From Agrobacterium larrymoorei (GTDB lineage: Bacteria; Pseudomonadota; Alphaproteobacteria; Rhizobiales; Rhizobiaceae), in assembly GCF_030819275.1 (NCBI RefSeq), contig NZ_JAUTBL010000002.1, positions 1,242,501-1,306,500 of the forward strand: a stretch of DNA of 64,000 nucleotides, written 5' to 3'. Both the position numbers and the translations under genes were made by a program. Shown one piece after another: positions 41,423 to 50,783 of the stretch (positions within the stretch are counted from its first letter, which is position 1; the number at the start of each line of letters is the position of its first letter). The notes beneath the pieces were generated by a model. It ran no database searches, had not been told where the DNA came from, and saw only the letters and a list, made by a program, of their open reading frames with translations.

Positions 41423-43075
41423 ATGCTTCATTTTTCCCGCTGGAAAACAGTCTTCATCTGGCTGATCGTGCTGATAAGCGCCGTCATCGCTTCCCCCAAC
41501 CTGTTTACGGACAAGCAACTGGAGGGAATGCCGAACTGGTACAAGCATAACAAGGTGACGCTTGGTCTCGACCTTCAGGGCGGTTCCTACATCATGCTCA
41601 AGGTCGAGCGTTCCGATATCGTCAAGGAACGTCTCGAAACCATCGTTGGCGACGTCCGCGCCCAGTTGCGCGATGCCAACATCCGCTATTCGGGTCTGAC
41701 CGGTAACGGCCAGCAGATCCAGGTTCGCATTACCGATCCGGCTCAGTATGAGGCGGCAAAGAATGCGCTGAAGGATCTGACACAGCCTGTCTCAGTCGGT
41801 ACCCTGGTCGGCACCTCCGTGCATGAAGTAACAATGAGCGACGGCGGAGACAATCTTCTTCGCCTGAACCTCACGGACGAAGGCATTGATTATCGTCTGT
41901 CGTCCGCCGTTTCCCAGTCGATCGAAGTTGTGCGTCGCCGCGTGGATGAACTTGGTACGACCGAACCGCTGATCGTCCGCCAAGGCAATGACCGCATTAT
42001 CGTTCAGGTCCCCGGCCTGCAGGATCCACAGCGCCTGAAGTCTTTGCTGAATCAGACGGCTAAGCTTTCCTTCCGCATGGTCGATACATCCATGCCGGTT
42101 CAGGAAGCGTTGAACGGGCGTCCACCGGCAACTGATGAAATCCTTTACTCGCAGGACGATCCACCGGTCCCTTATCTTGTTGAACGCCGTGCCTTGGTCT
42201 CGGGTGACAATCTTGTCGATGCGCAGGCAAGCTTTAATCAGCAGACCAACGAGCCGGTCGTTACGTTCCGCTTCGACAGCCGCGGCGCGCAGCGTTTCGC
42301 GCAGGCCACCCAACAGAATGTCGGCAAGCCTTTCGCCATCGTTCTCGACAATGCCGTCATCTCCGCCCCTGTGATCCGCGAGCCGATCGTCGGCGGTTCG
42401 GGCCAGATTTCGGGCAACTTTACCGTTCAAGGCGCAAACGACCTTGCCGTCCTGCTGCGCGCAGGTGCCCTGCCTGCAACATTGACCGTTGTGGAAGAGC
42501 GCACCGTTGGACCAAGCCTTGGTAGTGACTCCATCCATGCGGGTCTGACCGCCAGCGCCATCGGTGCAGCCGGCGTCGTCCTTTTCATGTTCATCTTCTA
42601 CGGCTTCTTCGGCCTGCTGGCGAACATCGCTCTGGTCATCAACATCGTCATGCTGCTTGCGGTTCTCAGCATCATCGGCTCGACGCTCACCTTGCCGGGC
42701 ATTGCCGGTATCGTCTTGACGATCGGTATGGCGGTGGACTCGAACGTTCTGATCTATGAGCGCATACGCGAGGAAGTCAAAGCCGGTAAACCGTTGATAT
42801 CGTCACTCGAGAACGGCTTTACCCGCGCTTTCGCGACCATCATCGATGCCAACCTGACGACGTTCATCGTGGCTTCCGTGCTCTTCTATATGGGCACCGG
42901 TCCGGTCAAGGGCTTCGCGGTTACGCTCGCGGTCGGTATCGTTACCACCGTGTTCACGGCCTATACGCTGACAGCATGGCTGTTTGGCGCCTGGGTTCGC
43001 CGGGGGCCCGTCCGAAACATCTGCCGAAGGGTATCCGCACCGCCATGTTCGATGGCAAGGATATCCCTTTCATGA
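41423..43075 (+). CDS. secD: SecD part of the SecDF translocase (frame interrupted near 43002)
   Basis: The frame gives 550 residues; about the first 527 are SecD-like: an N-terminal span, the V-T-L-G-L-D-L-Q-G-G motif (about residue 46), the large periplasmic P1 domain and five C-terminal spans ending T-A-W-L-F-G-A-W-V-R-R. SecDF uses the proton gradient to pull exported proteins into the periplasm. After W-V-R-R-G the frame runs into an unrelated tail (V-R-N-I-C-R-R-V-S-A). The continuation R-P-K-H-L-P-K-G-I-R that joins SecD to SecF in rhizobial fusion proteins is present in the -1 frame. Thus one base is missing in or near the G5 run at 43002-43006, or the fusion is made by frameshifting. 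Confidence 0.88.
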   Translation: MLHFSRWKTVFIWLIVLISAVIASPNLFTDKQLEGMPNWYKHNKVTLGLDLQGGSYIMLKVERSDIVKERLETIVGDVRAQLRDANIRYSGLTGNGQQIQVRITDPAQYEAAKNALKDLTQPVSVGTLVGTSVHEVTMSDGGDNLLRLNLTDEGIDYRLSSAVSQSIEVVRRRVDELGTTEPLIVRQGNDRIIVQVPGLQDPQRLKSLLNQTAKLSFRMVDTSMPVQEALNGRPPATDEILYSQDDPPVPYLVERRALVSGDNLVDAQASFNQQTNEPVVTFRFDSRGAQRFAQATQQNVGKPFAIVLDNAVISAPVIREPIVGGSGQISGNFTVQGANDLAVLLRAGALPATLTVVEERTVGPSLGSDSIHAGLTASAIGAAGVVLFMFIFYGFFGLLANIALVINIVMLLAVLSIIGSTLTLPGIAGIVLTIGMAVDSNVLIYERIREEVKAGKPLISSLENGFTRAFATIIDANLTTFIVASVLFYMGTGPVKGFAVTLAVGIVTTVFTAYTLTAWLFGAWVRRGPVRNICRRVSAPPCSMARISLS

Positions 43076-43986
43076 AGTACCGTCGCATCGTCTTCGGTAT
43101 TACCGGCGTCATCATGCTGACCTGCCTTGGCGGCTTCATGACCAAGGGCCTGAACCTTGGCATCGACTTCCAAGGCGGCTCGATCATCGAGGTGCAGTCG
43201 AAAAGCGGCCCTGCCGATATCGCGGATATTCGCGAGCGCCTCAGCCAGTTGAACCTTGGAGAAATCCAGGCGCAAAGCTTCGGCTCTCCGGATGATGTGC
43301 TGATCCGCATCCAGGCGCAGGAGGGTGGCGAGAATGCAGAGCAATCGGCCATCACGTTGATCCGCGGCGAACTGCAGGATAAATACGACTTCCGCCGCGT
43401 GGAAGTCGTGGGACCGGCTGTTTCTGGCGATCTGACCGTCACCTCGACGATCGGCATTGCGCTCGCCATGATCGCGATCATGATCTATATCTGGTTCCGC
43501 TTCGAGTGGCAGTTTGCGCTCGGTGCGATCATCTCCATGGTGCACGACGTGGTCTTCACCATCGGCCTCTTCGTCTTCCTAGGCATCGAATTCAACCTCA
43601 CCAGTATCGCGGCGATTTTGACCATCATCGGCTACTCGCTGAACGATACGGTTGTTATTTACGACCGAATTCGAGAGAACCTGCGGCGCTATAAGAAGAT
43701 GCCGCTGTCCATGATCATCGACGTCTCGCTGAACCAGACGCTATCGCGCACGATCCTCACGGGTCTGACGGTCATGCTTGCACTGCTGTCGCTCTACCTC
43801 TTCGGTGGAGAGGTCATTCGCTCCTTCACCTTCGCCATGCTCTTTGGTGTCGGTATCGGCGTGTTCTCGTCGATCTACATCGCAGCTCCGGTTCTGATCG
43901 CCTTCAATCTGCGTCCGACCAGCACGGATGCCGACGATAAGGAAGATCAGAAGGCGAATACGATCACCGGCAAACCGGCAGTCTGA
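42976..43986 (+). CDS. secF: SecF part of the SecDF translocase (second frame of the probable fusion)
   Basis: The SecF half in a frame shifted by -1 from SecD. The authentic sequence begins around 43007 (R-P-K-H-L-P-K-G) and continues with K-Y-R-R-I-V-F (first span), G-L-N-L-G-I-D-F-Q-G-G-S-I-I-E, the F-N-L-T-S-I-A-A-I-L-T-I-I-G-Y-S-L-N-D-T-V-V-I-Y-D-R-I-R-E-N motif of SecF, and five further spans. The open frame starts at an ATG at 42976 inside SecD, but that part is not SecF-like; ATG 43045 is a possible separate start without a clear ribosome site. With one extra base the whole SecDF would be about 854 residues, the normal fused size. The stop TGA overlaps the next gene's ATG. Confidence 0.85.
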   Translation: MAVWRLGSPGARPKHLPKGIRTAMFDGKDIPFMKYRRIVFGITGVIMLTCLGGFMTKGLNLGIDFQGGSIIEVQSKSGPADIADIRERLSQLNLGEIQAQSFGSPDDVLIRIQAQEGGENAEQSAITLIRGELQDKYDFRRVEVVGPAVSGDLTVTSTIGIALAMIAIMIYIWFRFEWQFALGAIISMVHDVVFTIGLFVFLGIEFNLTSIAAILTIIGYSLNDTVVIYDRIRENLRRYKKMPLSMIIDVSLNQTLSRTILTGLTVMLALLSLYLFGGEVIRSFTFAMLFGVGIGVFSSIYIAAPVLIAFNLRPTSTDADDKEDQKANTITGKPAV

Positions 43987-44378
43987 TGGCTGGCGGAATA
44001 GAAATACGCCCGGCTCATTTTCCTGGCCGGGCGCCCATCGATGCCTATGGAAATGGCGGATTTCGCTTTGCCGAGATGTCGCATCGCGGTTCGCTTCTTT
44101 GCCTTCCTTCCGGTATTCACGGATGGAGCGTCAACGATCCCTTGCAGCTCTCGGTCGATGATTTCGCCAAGGTTCTGGAACAAGCCGCCGACATCGAGTT
44201 TCTGTTGATCGGCATGGGTGACTCGATGCGGGTCGTACCGAGAGAGTTGAAGGCAGCTTTGAAAGAGGCTGGCATTTCCGTCGATCCGATGAGCACGGGT
44301 GCTGCAGTCAGAACATACAACATCATGCTTTCGGAATCGCGGGCAGTGGCTGCCGCCTTGATTGCGGTCGAAGGCTGA
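43986..44378 (+). CDS. Mth938-like protein (DUF498, NDUFAF3 homologue)
   Basis: A 130-residue protein of the DUF498/Mth938 family, whose mitochondrial member NDUFAF3 is an assembly factor of respiratory complex I. Characteristic parts are I-D-A-Y-G-N-G-G-F-R-F (about 18-28), L-L-C-L-P-S-G-I-H-G-W, L-L-I-G-M-G-D-S-M-R and the ending T-G-A-A-V-R-T-Y-N-I-M-L-S-E-S-R-A-V-A-A-A-L-I. The start ATG shares bases with the SecF stop (TGATG), so translation is coupled. The link of this family to the sec operon is widespread in alphaproteobacteria. Confidence 0.9.
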   Translation: MAGGIEIRPAHFPGRAPIDAYGNGGFRFAEMSHRGSLLCLPSGIHGWSVNDPLQLSVDDFAKVLEQAADIEFLLIGMGDSMRVVPRELKAALKEAGISVDPMSTGAAVRTYNIMLSESRAVAAALIAVEG

Positions 44379-44391
44379 AGAACGGTTATCG

Positions 44392-45240
44392 ATGACAGAC
44401 CTGCCGGCAGATAAGGGCGCATGCCTCGCGATGCTGCGTGACATGGATCGCGACAGATATCTCGCATGCCTTCTTGCGCCGGAAGACAAGCGCGGTGATC
44501 TAGCGGCGCTCTACGCTTTCAACGCCGAGATTGCCCGCATTCGCGATGTGGTGCGGGAGCCGCTTCCCGGCGAAGTGCGCATGCAATGGTGGCGCGATCT
44601 TCTGGAGGGAAATCCGCACGGAGACAGCATCGGCCATCCGGTTGCCGCAGCGCTCCTAAACGCGATCACCAATCATAATTTACCCCGGCAGACTTTGATC
44701 GACATGATCGAGGCGCGCATCTTCGATCTCTACGATGACGTGTTCGAGAACCGCAACGCTCTTGAGGGCTATGCGGGCGAGACGGCCTCTGCATTGATAC
44801 AGCTCGCCAGCATCGTGCTTTCTCCGAATGATGCAGCGAGAAGCGCCGAGACCGCGGGCCATGCAGGCGTTGCCCAGGCCATGGCCGGCATGCTGCTTTT
44901 GATGCCGCTGCATCGCCGCCGCGGACAGGTCTATATCCCGCAGGACGTGTTGTCGGCGGCCGGGCTGAACCGCGAGAGTTTTCTGGAAGGCAAAGATCGT
45001 GAGAAGATCGGTGCGGCGATCGAAATATTCTGCGCCCACGCGCAAGATCACCTGAAAAAGGCGCGCCAGACTTCTCTTCCTCCCTCAGTCGTTCCAGCGT
45101 TCCTAACCGTGGCGCAGGTCGAGGCCGTGTTGAAGGCGGCGCATCGCGCAGGCGCGAACGTTCTTGAGAACGGTATCCAGCTTTCTCTGCTCCGTCGCCA
45201 GTGGCTGCTCGCCAAGTCCGCCTTTCTCAAGCGCTTTTGA
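44392..45240 (+). CDS. Squalene/phytoene synthase family protein (NDUFAF6-like)
   Basis: A 282-residue protein of the trans-isoprenyl diphosphate synthase head-to-head family. It has the entry helix D-R-D-R-Y-L-A-C-L-L-A-P (residues 20-31), Y-A-F-N-A-E-I-A-R-I-R-D-V-V-R-E-P, M-Q-W-W-R-D-L-L and E-A-R-I-F-D-L-Y-D-D. The first aspartate-rich motif is reduced to D-V-V-R-E, so enzyme activity is doubtful. Mitochondrial NDUFAF6 belongs here and helps build complex I; the neighbour is the NDUFAF3 homologue. No carotenoid genes are near. The ATG at 44392 lies 13 bases after the previous stop. Confidence 0.85.
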   Translation: MTDLPADKGACLAMLRDMDRDRYLACLLAPEDKRGDLAALYAFNAEIARIRDVVREPLPGEVRMQWWRDLLEGNPHGDSIGHPVAAALLNAITNHNLPRQTLIDMIEARIFDLYDDVFENRNALEGYAGETASALIQLASIVLSPNDAARSAETAGHAGVAQAMAGMLLLMPLHRRRGQVYIPQDVLSAAGLNRESFLEGKDREKIGAAIEIFCAHAQDHLKKARQTSLPPSVVPAFLTVAQVEAVLKAAHRAGANVLENGIQLSLLRRQWLLAKSAFLKRF

Positions 45241-45387
45241 GCGCGCTCCACGTCCACGCAAGCCTTGACTGCTAACTGGTTTGAAAAGCACGTATGGACG
45301 ACAGCATCGACCTATGCGTAAGTTTGAGAAGTCAGAGCGTTTTCCTTATGTCCCGAAGGACTGATGACGCTCCAGGGAGTGACAGAG

Positions 45388-45870
45388 ATGAGCCTTGCCA
45401 TCTGGATCATCATCCTCGCGCTGTTAGGCGCGATTGCGGTCTATATCTGGCGCCTCAAGCGTTTCTCGGAAAGCGAAAGCAGTTATGATACGGGACAGGC
45501 CATTCTGGATTTTGCCCGCGCTTTCCCCAATGAGGCGATTCGCAGCCTGCATATGACCGCTGACGGCAATGCCGTCTTCGTTCGCCTGCATGACAACAAG
45601 GCTGGCTTCATGCGCAACATGGGCAAGCACAATGCCTGCATGATGCTGAACCCGGAGCGCATCACGGTCGAGCATCTGGAAAGTGGCGATGGTTTTGTCG
45701 TCACCTTTATCGACACGCCAAAATATAGCGGCGCCTATCGCTTCAAGACGATCGGCGAAGCCGCTGAAGTGTCTCTCTGGTTGCTTGGCAGCTATCTGGA
45801 GGCGGCAGATGCCGCGCCGGATCAGCTCAAAGAAGCCGACTCCAGCTCGTCTCCTTCCTCCGCGACCTGA
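45388..45870 (+). CDS. Membrane-anchored hypothetical protein
   Basis: A 160-residue protein with one N-terminal membrane helix (residues 2-20, [21 protein letters not shown]), a soluble domain (about 35-140) with alternating strands and a serine-rich tail. I do not recognise the family. GGGAG lies 8 bases before the ATG at 45388, preferred over the in-frame ATG at 45364. The final 49 bases overlap the 3' end of trmFO on the other strand, which encodes serine-rich residues in both directions. Confidence 0.65.
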   Translation: MSLAIWIIILALLGAIAVYIWRLKRFSESESSYDTGQAILDFARAFPNEAIRSLHMTADGNAVFVRLHDNKAGFMRNMGKHNACMMLNPERITVEHLESGDGFVVTFIDTPKYSGAYRFKTIGEAAEVSLWLLGSYLEAADAAPDQLKEADSSSSPSSAT

Positions 45871-47291
45871 TCGAGAACCGGCGGCGAAACGCCAAGCCAT
45901 GTCGCGCAATCTTTCAGCGCGCGGGCGCACATCAATTGCCGCTTCATGATGGTCTTGTCCTTGCCGCGGAAGCGCTTTACGCCTTCAGGCTTGACGATCG
46001 AGCCGGGTGCAAGATCCGGGAACAGACCGAAGTTGACATTCATCGGCTGGAATGATCGCTTGCCCGGCTCTTCATCGGTCGAAAGATGGCCGCCGGTGAT
46101 ATGGTTGAGAAGTGCGCCGAGCGCCGTTGTCGCAGGCGGCAGGCGGATCGGCTCGCCCTTATGCTCTGCACTGGCGAAACGTCCGGTGAGGAGCCCAATG
46201 GATGCACTCTCCACATAGCCTTCGCAGCCGGTGATCTGTCCAGCAAAACGGATATCCGGGCGGGACTTCAGCTTTAGCGACGGATCGAGCAGGCGCGGAG
46301 AATCGATATAGGTGTTGCGGTGAAGACCGCCGAGGCGTGCAAACTCTGCATTTTCCAGCCCCGGAATCATCCGGAAGACTTCCGCCTGCGCGCCGTATTT
46401 CAGCTTCGTTTGGAAACCGACCATATTGTAAAGTGTGCCGAGAGCATTGTCCTGACGCAACTGCACCACCGCATAGGGCTTGACGGTCGGGTTGTGCGCG
46501 TTGGTCAATCCCATCGGCTTCATGGGACCATGGCGAAGCGTTTCGCGTCCGCGCTCGGCCATGATCTCGATCGGTAGGCAGCCGTCGAAGTATGGCGTGC
46601 CTTCCCACTCCTTGAAGCCGACCGTGTCGCCAGCGATCAGCGCGTCGATGAAGGCATGATACTGCGTCTCATCCATCGGGCAGTTGATGTAGTCCTTACC
46701 ATTGCCGCCAGGGCCGACCTTGTCGTAGCGGGACTGATACCAGCAGACATCCATGTTGATGCTATCGCGATGGACAATCGGTGCGATAGCGTCGAAGAAG
46801 GCGAGCGCATCTTCGCCGGTTTCCGCTTGAATGGCGGCAGCCAGTTCCGGCGCTGTGAGCGGCCCTGTGGCAATGATCGTGTTGCCCCATTCCTTCGGCG
46901 GAAGGCCCGCAACCACTTCGCGAACAATGGTTACGAGCGGATGCGCCTCAAGTTCAGCCGTCACCGCTTCAGAAAAGCCGTCACGATCCACTGCCAGAGC
47001 GCCGCCTGCCGGAACTTGATGCTTGTCGGCGCAGGCCATGATCAGCGACCCGGCCAGACGCATCTCCGCATGGATGACACCGACCGCGTTGGCCGTGGCA
47101 TCGTCGGAACGGAATGAGTTGGAGCAGACGAGCTCTGCAAGCCCATCGCTCTTATGGGCATCGGTGCCGCGAACGCCGCGCATTTCGTGCAGGATGACGG
47201 GGATACCAGCCTGAGCGATTTGCCAAGCCGCCTCGGAGCCGGCAAGGCCGCCGCCAATAACGTGGATAGGAGAATTCGTCTTGTCTTGCAT
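45822..47291 (-). CDS. trmFO: Methylenetetrahydrofolate--tRNA-(uracil-5-)-methyltransferase TrmFO
   Basis: A 489-residue FAD- and folate-dependent enzyme that makes 5-methyluridine at position 54 of tRNA. It begins with the FAD fold [13 protein letters not shown] (about residues 11-23) and has [10 protein letters not shown] (catalytic-type cysteine region), C-P-M-D-E-T-Q-Y and the C-terminal [11 protein letters not shown]. The length is slightly above the usual 440-480. It is used in place of TrmA in this group. Start ATG 47291 has a weak ribosome site. The 3' end overlaps the converging gene by 49 bases. Confidence 0.95.
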   Translation of the reverse strand: MQDKTNSPIHVIGGGLAGSEAAWQIAQAGIPVILHEMRGVRGTDAHKSDGLAELVCSNSFRSDDATANAVGVIHAEMRLAGSLIMACADKHQVPAGGALAVDRDGFSEAVTAELEAHPLVTIVREVVAGLPPKEWGNTIIATGPLTAPELAAAIQAETGEDALAFFDAIAPIVHRDSINMDVCWYQSRYDKVGPGGNGKDYINCPMDETQYHAFIDALIAGDTVGFKEWEGTPYFDGCLPIEIMAERGRETLRHGPMKPMGLTNAHNPTVKPYAVVQLRQDNALGTLYNMVGFQTKLKYGAQAEVFRMIPGLENAEFARLGGLHRNTYIDSPRLLDPSLKLKSRPDIRFAGQITGCEGYVESASIGLLTGRFASAEHKGEPIRLPPATTALGALLNHITGGHLSTDEEPGKRSFQPMNVNFGLFPDLAPGSIVKPEGVKRFRGKDKTIMKRQLMCARALKDCATWLGVSPPVLDQVAEEGDELESASLS

Positions 47292-47493
47292 CGCGCGCTC
47301 ACATCGTCAACCGGCACAAACGGGTGCTGAGGGTCGACCATCTTTCTTGATTGGCTTGGCCTCACTCTCAGGAGGCATTTGGCCGATGCAGTATCACGAG
47401 CGGTGCGGGCCGCCAAACTTTTTCGGCCACTTGCAAGCCTGCGCCGTCAGGGAGGTCGCTTCATGCGAAGATCGAGAGCAATCAGCGAGAATC

Positions 47494-47524
47494 AAAAAAC
47501 GGCGCTCGTGGCGCCGTTTTTTTT
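47494..47524. terminator. Bidirectional terminator downstream of the first DUF1127 gene
   Basis: AAAAAACGGCGC, loop TCGTG, GCGCCGTTTTTTTT. T-runs stand on both sides. On the reverse strand it lies 63 bases after the DUF1127 stop. Confidence 0.85.
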
Positions 47525-47587
47525 GCCTGTCGCTCAGTCATCCGATGACTTGGGAGGTCAGCTCTTTCGGATGACCCTTTACGCTGA

Positions 47588-47731
47588 TTAGCGGAACGAA
47601 CGGGAGGCAACGTTACGGATGTCGTAACGTGTCAGGCCGATATCGCTGAGAGCCTGGTTGGAGAGGCTGCCGAGTTCGTTGAGCGTACGGCGATAGCTGA
47701 TCCAGTTCTTTGCGATGCGAAGCGGGTTCAT
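47588..47731 (-). CDS. DUF1127 micro-protein, copy A
   Basis: A 47-residue arginine-rich protein: MNPLRIAKNWISYRRTLNEL, then G-S-L-S-N-Q-A-L-S-D-I-G-L-T-R-Y-D-I-R-N-V-A. The L-S-D-I-G-L-x-R-x-D-I-R core defines DUF1127 (YjiS-like). Small DUF1127 proteins of Agrobacterium and other alphaproteobacteria affect phosphate and carbon metabolism and RNA turnover; which role applies here is not known. GAGGAAAC precedes the ATG at 47731. Confidence 0.9.
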   Translation of the reverse strand: MNPLRIAKNWISYRRTLNELGSLSNQALSDIGLTRYDIRNVASRSFR

Positions 47732-48088
47732 GGTGGTTTCCTCAATCTATGATGTGTTTGATCTTTGAATTCAGTCCGCCGGGCCGCTGGTCATCTGCGC
47801 TCTCGGCTGTTGAGTGGTATATACATATTCATAGCGATGACTTGGAGTGCAGATTTTGAGCGACTGCCATGCATTTGTGCAATGTGTCGTCTATTTTTGC
47901 ATCTTGTGGGGAGATATGCGCATTATTTGAGCGGTGAGAATGTAGCGCGCCGCGGCACGTCCTATTGGGCGCGCAGGGGTTCGCCCGAGCATCATGCTTT
48001 TCAAAAACCTGCGCTGGTTTTGTGAGCTATGTCTTGGGAATGAGTTCGATTCTCAAGAGGCCGGGCAGGGGGCCGTATGCGCAAAAAG
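47732..48088. other. Intergenic region between the two DUF1127 genes
   Basis: No gene is supported; forward-strand open frames lack ribosome sites. The AT-rich part 47810-47900 probably holds the promoter of DUF1127 copy A. Confidence 0.45.
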
Positions 48089-48120
48089 AAAAGGCCCGGA
48101 GCGGATGCTCAGGGCCTTTT
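48089..48120 (-). terminator. Rho-independent terminator after DUF1127 copy B
   Basis: AAAAGGCCC, loop GGAGCGGATGCTCA, GGGCCTTTT; on the reverse strand it is followed by TCTTTTTGC, 53 bases after the stop. Confidence 0.8.
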
Positions 48121-48172
48121 GAGGGTAACACATCGGGCAGACAAAATATCGCCGGCCGGTGTTATTGATTTA

Positions 48173-48319
48173 TTACATGCCGACTGCAGTACGAGCAACG
48201 CGACGAATGTCGGTGCGGCCAATGCCGAGATCGCTCAGTTCGCGATCGCTCATGCGGTCAAGTTCAGTTACGGTCTGACGATACTTGCGCCAGTTGTTCA
48301 GCGAGCGTGCAATGTTCAT
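48173..48319 (-). CDS. DUF1127 micro-protein, copy B
   Basis: A 48-residue protein: MNIARSLNNWRKYRQTVTEL, then D-R-M-S-D-R-E-L-S-D-L-G-I-G-R-T-D-I-R-R-V-A-R. It shares the L-S-D-[IL]-G-[LI]-x-R-x-D-I-R core with copy A, 440 bases away on the same strand, so the two are paralogues with separate terminators. GAGGATAAG precedes the ATG at 48319; the longer frame to 48490 has no support. Confidence 0.9.
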   Translation of the reverse strand: MNIARSLNNWRKYRQTVTELDRMSDRELSDLGIGRTDIRRVARTAVGM

Positions 48320-48872
48320 GGTCTTATCCTCGTTTCGGTTCGCCGGTTGCTTGGGATCAACCCGGCTTCGTTTTCTGAATTTGAATATAAGCGTTTCCTC
48401 GCGCTTCAAAAACAGACAAAGAAGGATGACACCTATGCATTGAACGCAGGGCACGGGCCGAATCGACGCCCACTTCTTTAACGAATGCATAATTTGGCAG
48501 CACTATCGGCTGTTTTTAGGGCTATTTTGAGCGAGAGGTCCGCTCCAAAGGTCTTTTCAATGGTTCGTCGAGGTCTTCAACAGCGCCAAAAGCCCTTCAC
48601 CGACGCGCACGCTTGGTCGTGAGCGTAGTGATATGCATTTCATGAGGGCGCGAGGTTAAGGAGAGGGTTCTCCAGGAGAGTCGACTGAACGGCATGCCTC
48701 GTGATTCCTGCTCTGACCTCGCTTGTCATTGTCATAGAGGCCTTAAAACCCATGGAAATAGGGCTTGTAAGGCGTCATTTTTCCTTTGCGCTCCTGAAAA
48801 CGGATGATATAGAGACGCCGCGCTCCGGAAGGCCTCATGTGCCAGATGTTGTTTATGCAGGATTTAAAGAGC
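48320..48872. other. Intergenic region upstream of tRNA-Leu
   Basis: No gene is supported over 553 bases. The reverse-strand frame 48743-48958 is the antisense of the tRNA and is rejected. Promoters for the DUF1127 gene (reverse) and for tRNA-Leu (forward) must lie here, but I cannot place them. Confidence 0.45.
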
Positions 48873-48957
48873 GCGGGTATGGCGGAATTGGTAGACGCAC
48901 CAGATTTAGGTTCTGGCGACGAGAGTTGTGGGGGTTCGAGTCCCTCTACCCGCACCA
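48873..48957 (+). tRNA. tRNA-Leu (TAG)
   Basis: Acceptor GCGGGTA/TACCCGC, anticodon arm CCAGA-TTTAGGT-TCTGG with anticodon TAG, a long variable arm (class II tRNA), T arm GGGGG-TTCGAGT-CCCTC, discriminator A and encoded CCA. Confidence 0.96.
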
Positions 48958-49145
48958 CAAATCGCCGGGAGAGCTAGGCAGAACGTTTCGTTTTGCCCTT
49001 TCCCTGGCTCAGGCATAATTGCTCCGCAACGCGCCTGTGCATGCAAGTTTTATAGTCACGGCCGGTGAATTCAGATTCCGGCGCTGTGCTCGAAAGTAAA
49101 CCGACGGCTGTCTGAGCACTGCCGCCATGATGTGAAGGTATGAAA

Positions 49146-50621
49146 ATGCAGGTTATCGAAACGCTCGCTGAAGGGCTGAAGCGCGAAATCAAGGTCGTTA
49201 TTCCGGCCGCCGACATGAAGGCTCGCCTTGACGAGCGCCTCGCTGAAGCCAAGGACAAGGTTCGTATCAACGGCTTCCGTCCAGGCAAGGTGCCTGCCGC
49301 CCATCTGAAGAAGATGTATGGCAAGTCGATCATGGCTGACCTCGTCAACGAACTGGTTCGCGAAAAGCCTTCCGAAATCATTTCCAGCCGTGGCGAAAAG
49401 TCTGCAACCCAGCCTTCCATCTCCATGACGGAAGATGAGAAGGAAGCCGACAAGATCCTCGCCGCCGAAACCGATTTCGAATTCAACATTGCCTACGAAG
49501 TCATTCCGGCAATCGAGCTGAAGTCGAATGACGGCATCAAGGTGACGCGCGAAGTCGTCGAAGTGACCGAAGACGAAGTCAACGAGCAGATCCTCAAGAT
49601 TGCCGAAAGCGCCCGTAGCTACGAGACGAAAGAGGGCAAGGCCGCTGAAGGCGACCGCGTCACCATGAACTACCTCGGCAAGGTTGATGGCGTAGCCTTC
49701 GACGGCGGCGCTGCCGAAGATGCCGAACTGGTTATCGGTTCTGGCCGCTTCATCCCTGGCTTCGAAGACCAGCTCGTTGGCGTCAAGGCTGGCGACGAGA
49801 AGACCATCACCGTGACCTTCCCGACCGAATATCCGGCAGCTGAGCTGGCTGGCAAGGAAGCCACCTTCGACATCACCGTCAAGGAAGTTGCTGCTGCTGC
49901 CGACGTTGAAATCAACGACGAACTGGCAACCAAGCTCGGTCTCGAATCGGCTGAAAAGCTGAAGGAAATCGTTCGCGGCCAGATCGAAAGCCAGTACGGC
50001 AATGTGACCCGCCAGAAGGTGAAGCGTCAGATCCTCGACCAGCTGGACGAACTCTACAAGTTCGACACGCCTGCCGGTCTCGTCGACGCCGAGTTCGACA
50101 ACATCTGGCGCCAGATCAACACCGATCTCGCACAGTCCGGCAAGACCTTCGCTGACGAAGACACGACCGAAGAAGAAGCGCGCGAAGAATATCGCAAGCT
50201 CGCTGAGCGCCGCGTTCGTCTCGGCCTCGTTCTCTCCGAAATCGGCGAGAAGGCTGGCGTTGAAGTCACCGAAGAAGAAATGCAGCGCGCGCTGTTCCAG
50301 CAGCTGCAGCAGTTCCCGGGCCAGCAGAAGGAAATCCTCGACTACTTCCGCAACACACCTGGCGCTTCCGCTTCGCTTCGCGCTCCGATCTTCGAAGAAA
50401 AGGTGATCGACAAGCTGCTGACCGAAGTTTCCGTCACCGACAAGACGGTTTCCAAGGAAGAGCTTCTGGCTGACGACGCCGAAGAAGGCGAAGAAACCAA
50501 GAAGAAGGCTCCGGCCAAGAAGAAGGCTGCAGCCAAGGCTGACGCTGCTGAAGGCGAAGAAGCTGCTCCGAAGAAGAAGGCCCCTGCCAAGAAGAAGGCA
50601 GCCGAAGGCGACGCAGAGTAA
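49146..50621 (+). CDS. tig: Trigger factor
   Basis: A 491-residue ribosome-bound chaperone and prolyl isomerase. The N-terminal ribosome-binding domain includes the signature G-F-R-P-G-K-V-P (about residues 40-47). The FKBP-type PPIase domain (about 158-245) has [13 protein letters not shown] and [10 protein letters not shown] long helical C-terminal chaperone domain follows, and the tail is a lysine/alanine-rich low-complexity extension with repeated [10 protein letters not shown] 49146 lies 7 bases after AAGG; the ATG two codons earlier is too close to it. Codon choice is strongly biased, as in highly expressed genes. Confidence 0.96.
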   Translation: MQVIETLAEGLKREIKVVIPAADMKARLDERLAEAKDKVRINGFRPGKVPAAHLKKMYGKSIMADLVNELVREKPSEIISSRGEKSATQPSISMTEDEKEADKILAAETDFEFNIAYEVIPAIELKSNDGIKVTREVVEVTEDEVNEQILKIAESARSYETKEGKAAEGDRVTMNYLGKVDGVAFDGGAAEDAELVIGSGRFIPGFEDQLVGVKAGDEKTITVTFPTEYPAAELAGKEATFDITVKEVAAAADVEINDELATKLGLESAEKLKEIVRGQIESQYGNVTRQKVKRQILDQLDELYKFDTPAGLVDAEFDNIWRQINTDLAQSGKTFADEDTTEEEAREEYRKLAERRVRLGLVLSEIGEKAGVEVTEEEMQRALFQQLQQFPGQQKEILDYFRNTPGASASLRAPIFEEKVIDKLLTEVSVTDKTVSKEELLADDAEEGEETKKKAPAKKKAAAKADAAEGEEAAPKKKAPAKKKAAEGDAE

Positions 50622-50647
50622 TCTGCTCTTCTCATCATTTTTTAGGA

Positions 50648-50675
50648 AAGGCCGCGGCGAAAGCTGCGGCCTTTT
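50648..50675 (+). terminator. Rho-independent terminator after tig
   Basis: AAGGCCGCGGC, loop GAAAG, CTGCGGCCTTTTCC; 26 bases after the tig stop. Confidence 0.88.
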
Positions 50676-50783
50676 CCGTTAGGAATGCCGAAAGACGTTT
50701 GCATTCACACCGAAAAGACATCCTGCCGTCATCGCAAGAGTGTATGAGCGACTTTTGCCGCACCCGCCAGCAGTGAGGGTCTT

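Noticed and set aside
48743..48958. 71-codon reverse frame containing V-E-G-L-E-P-P
   Set aside because: It is antisense of tRNA-Leu, a well-known false gene found opposite such tRNAs in many genomes.
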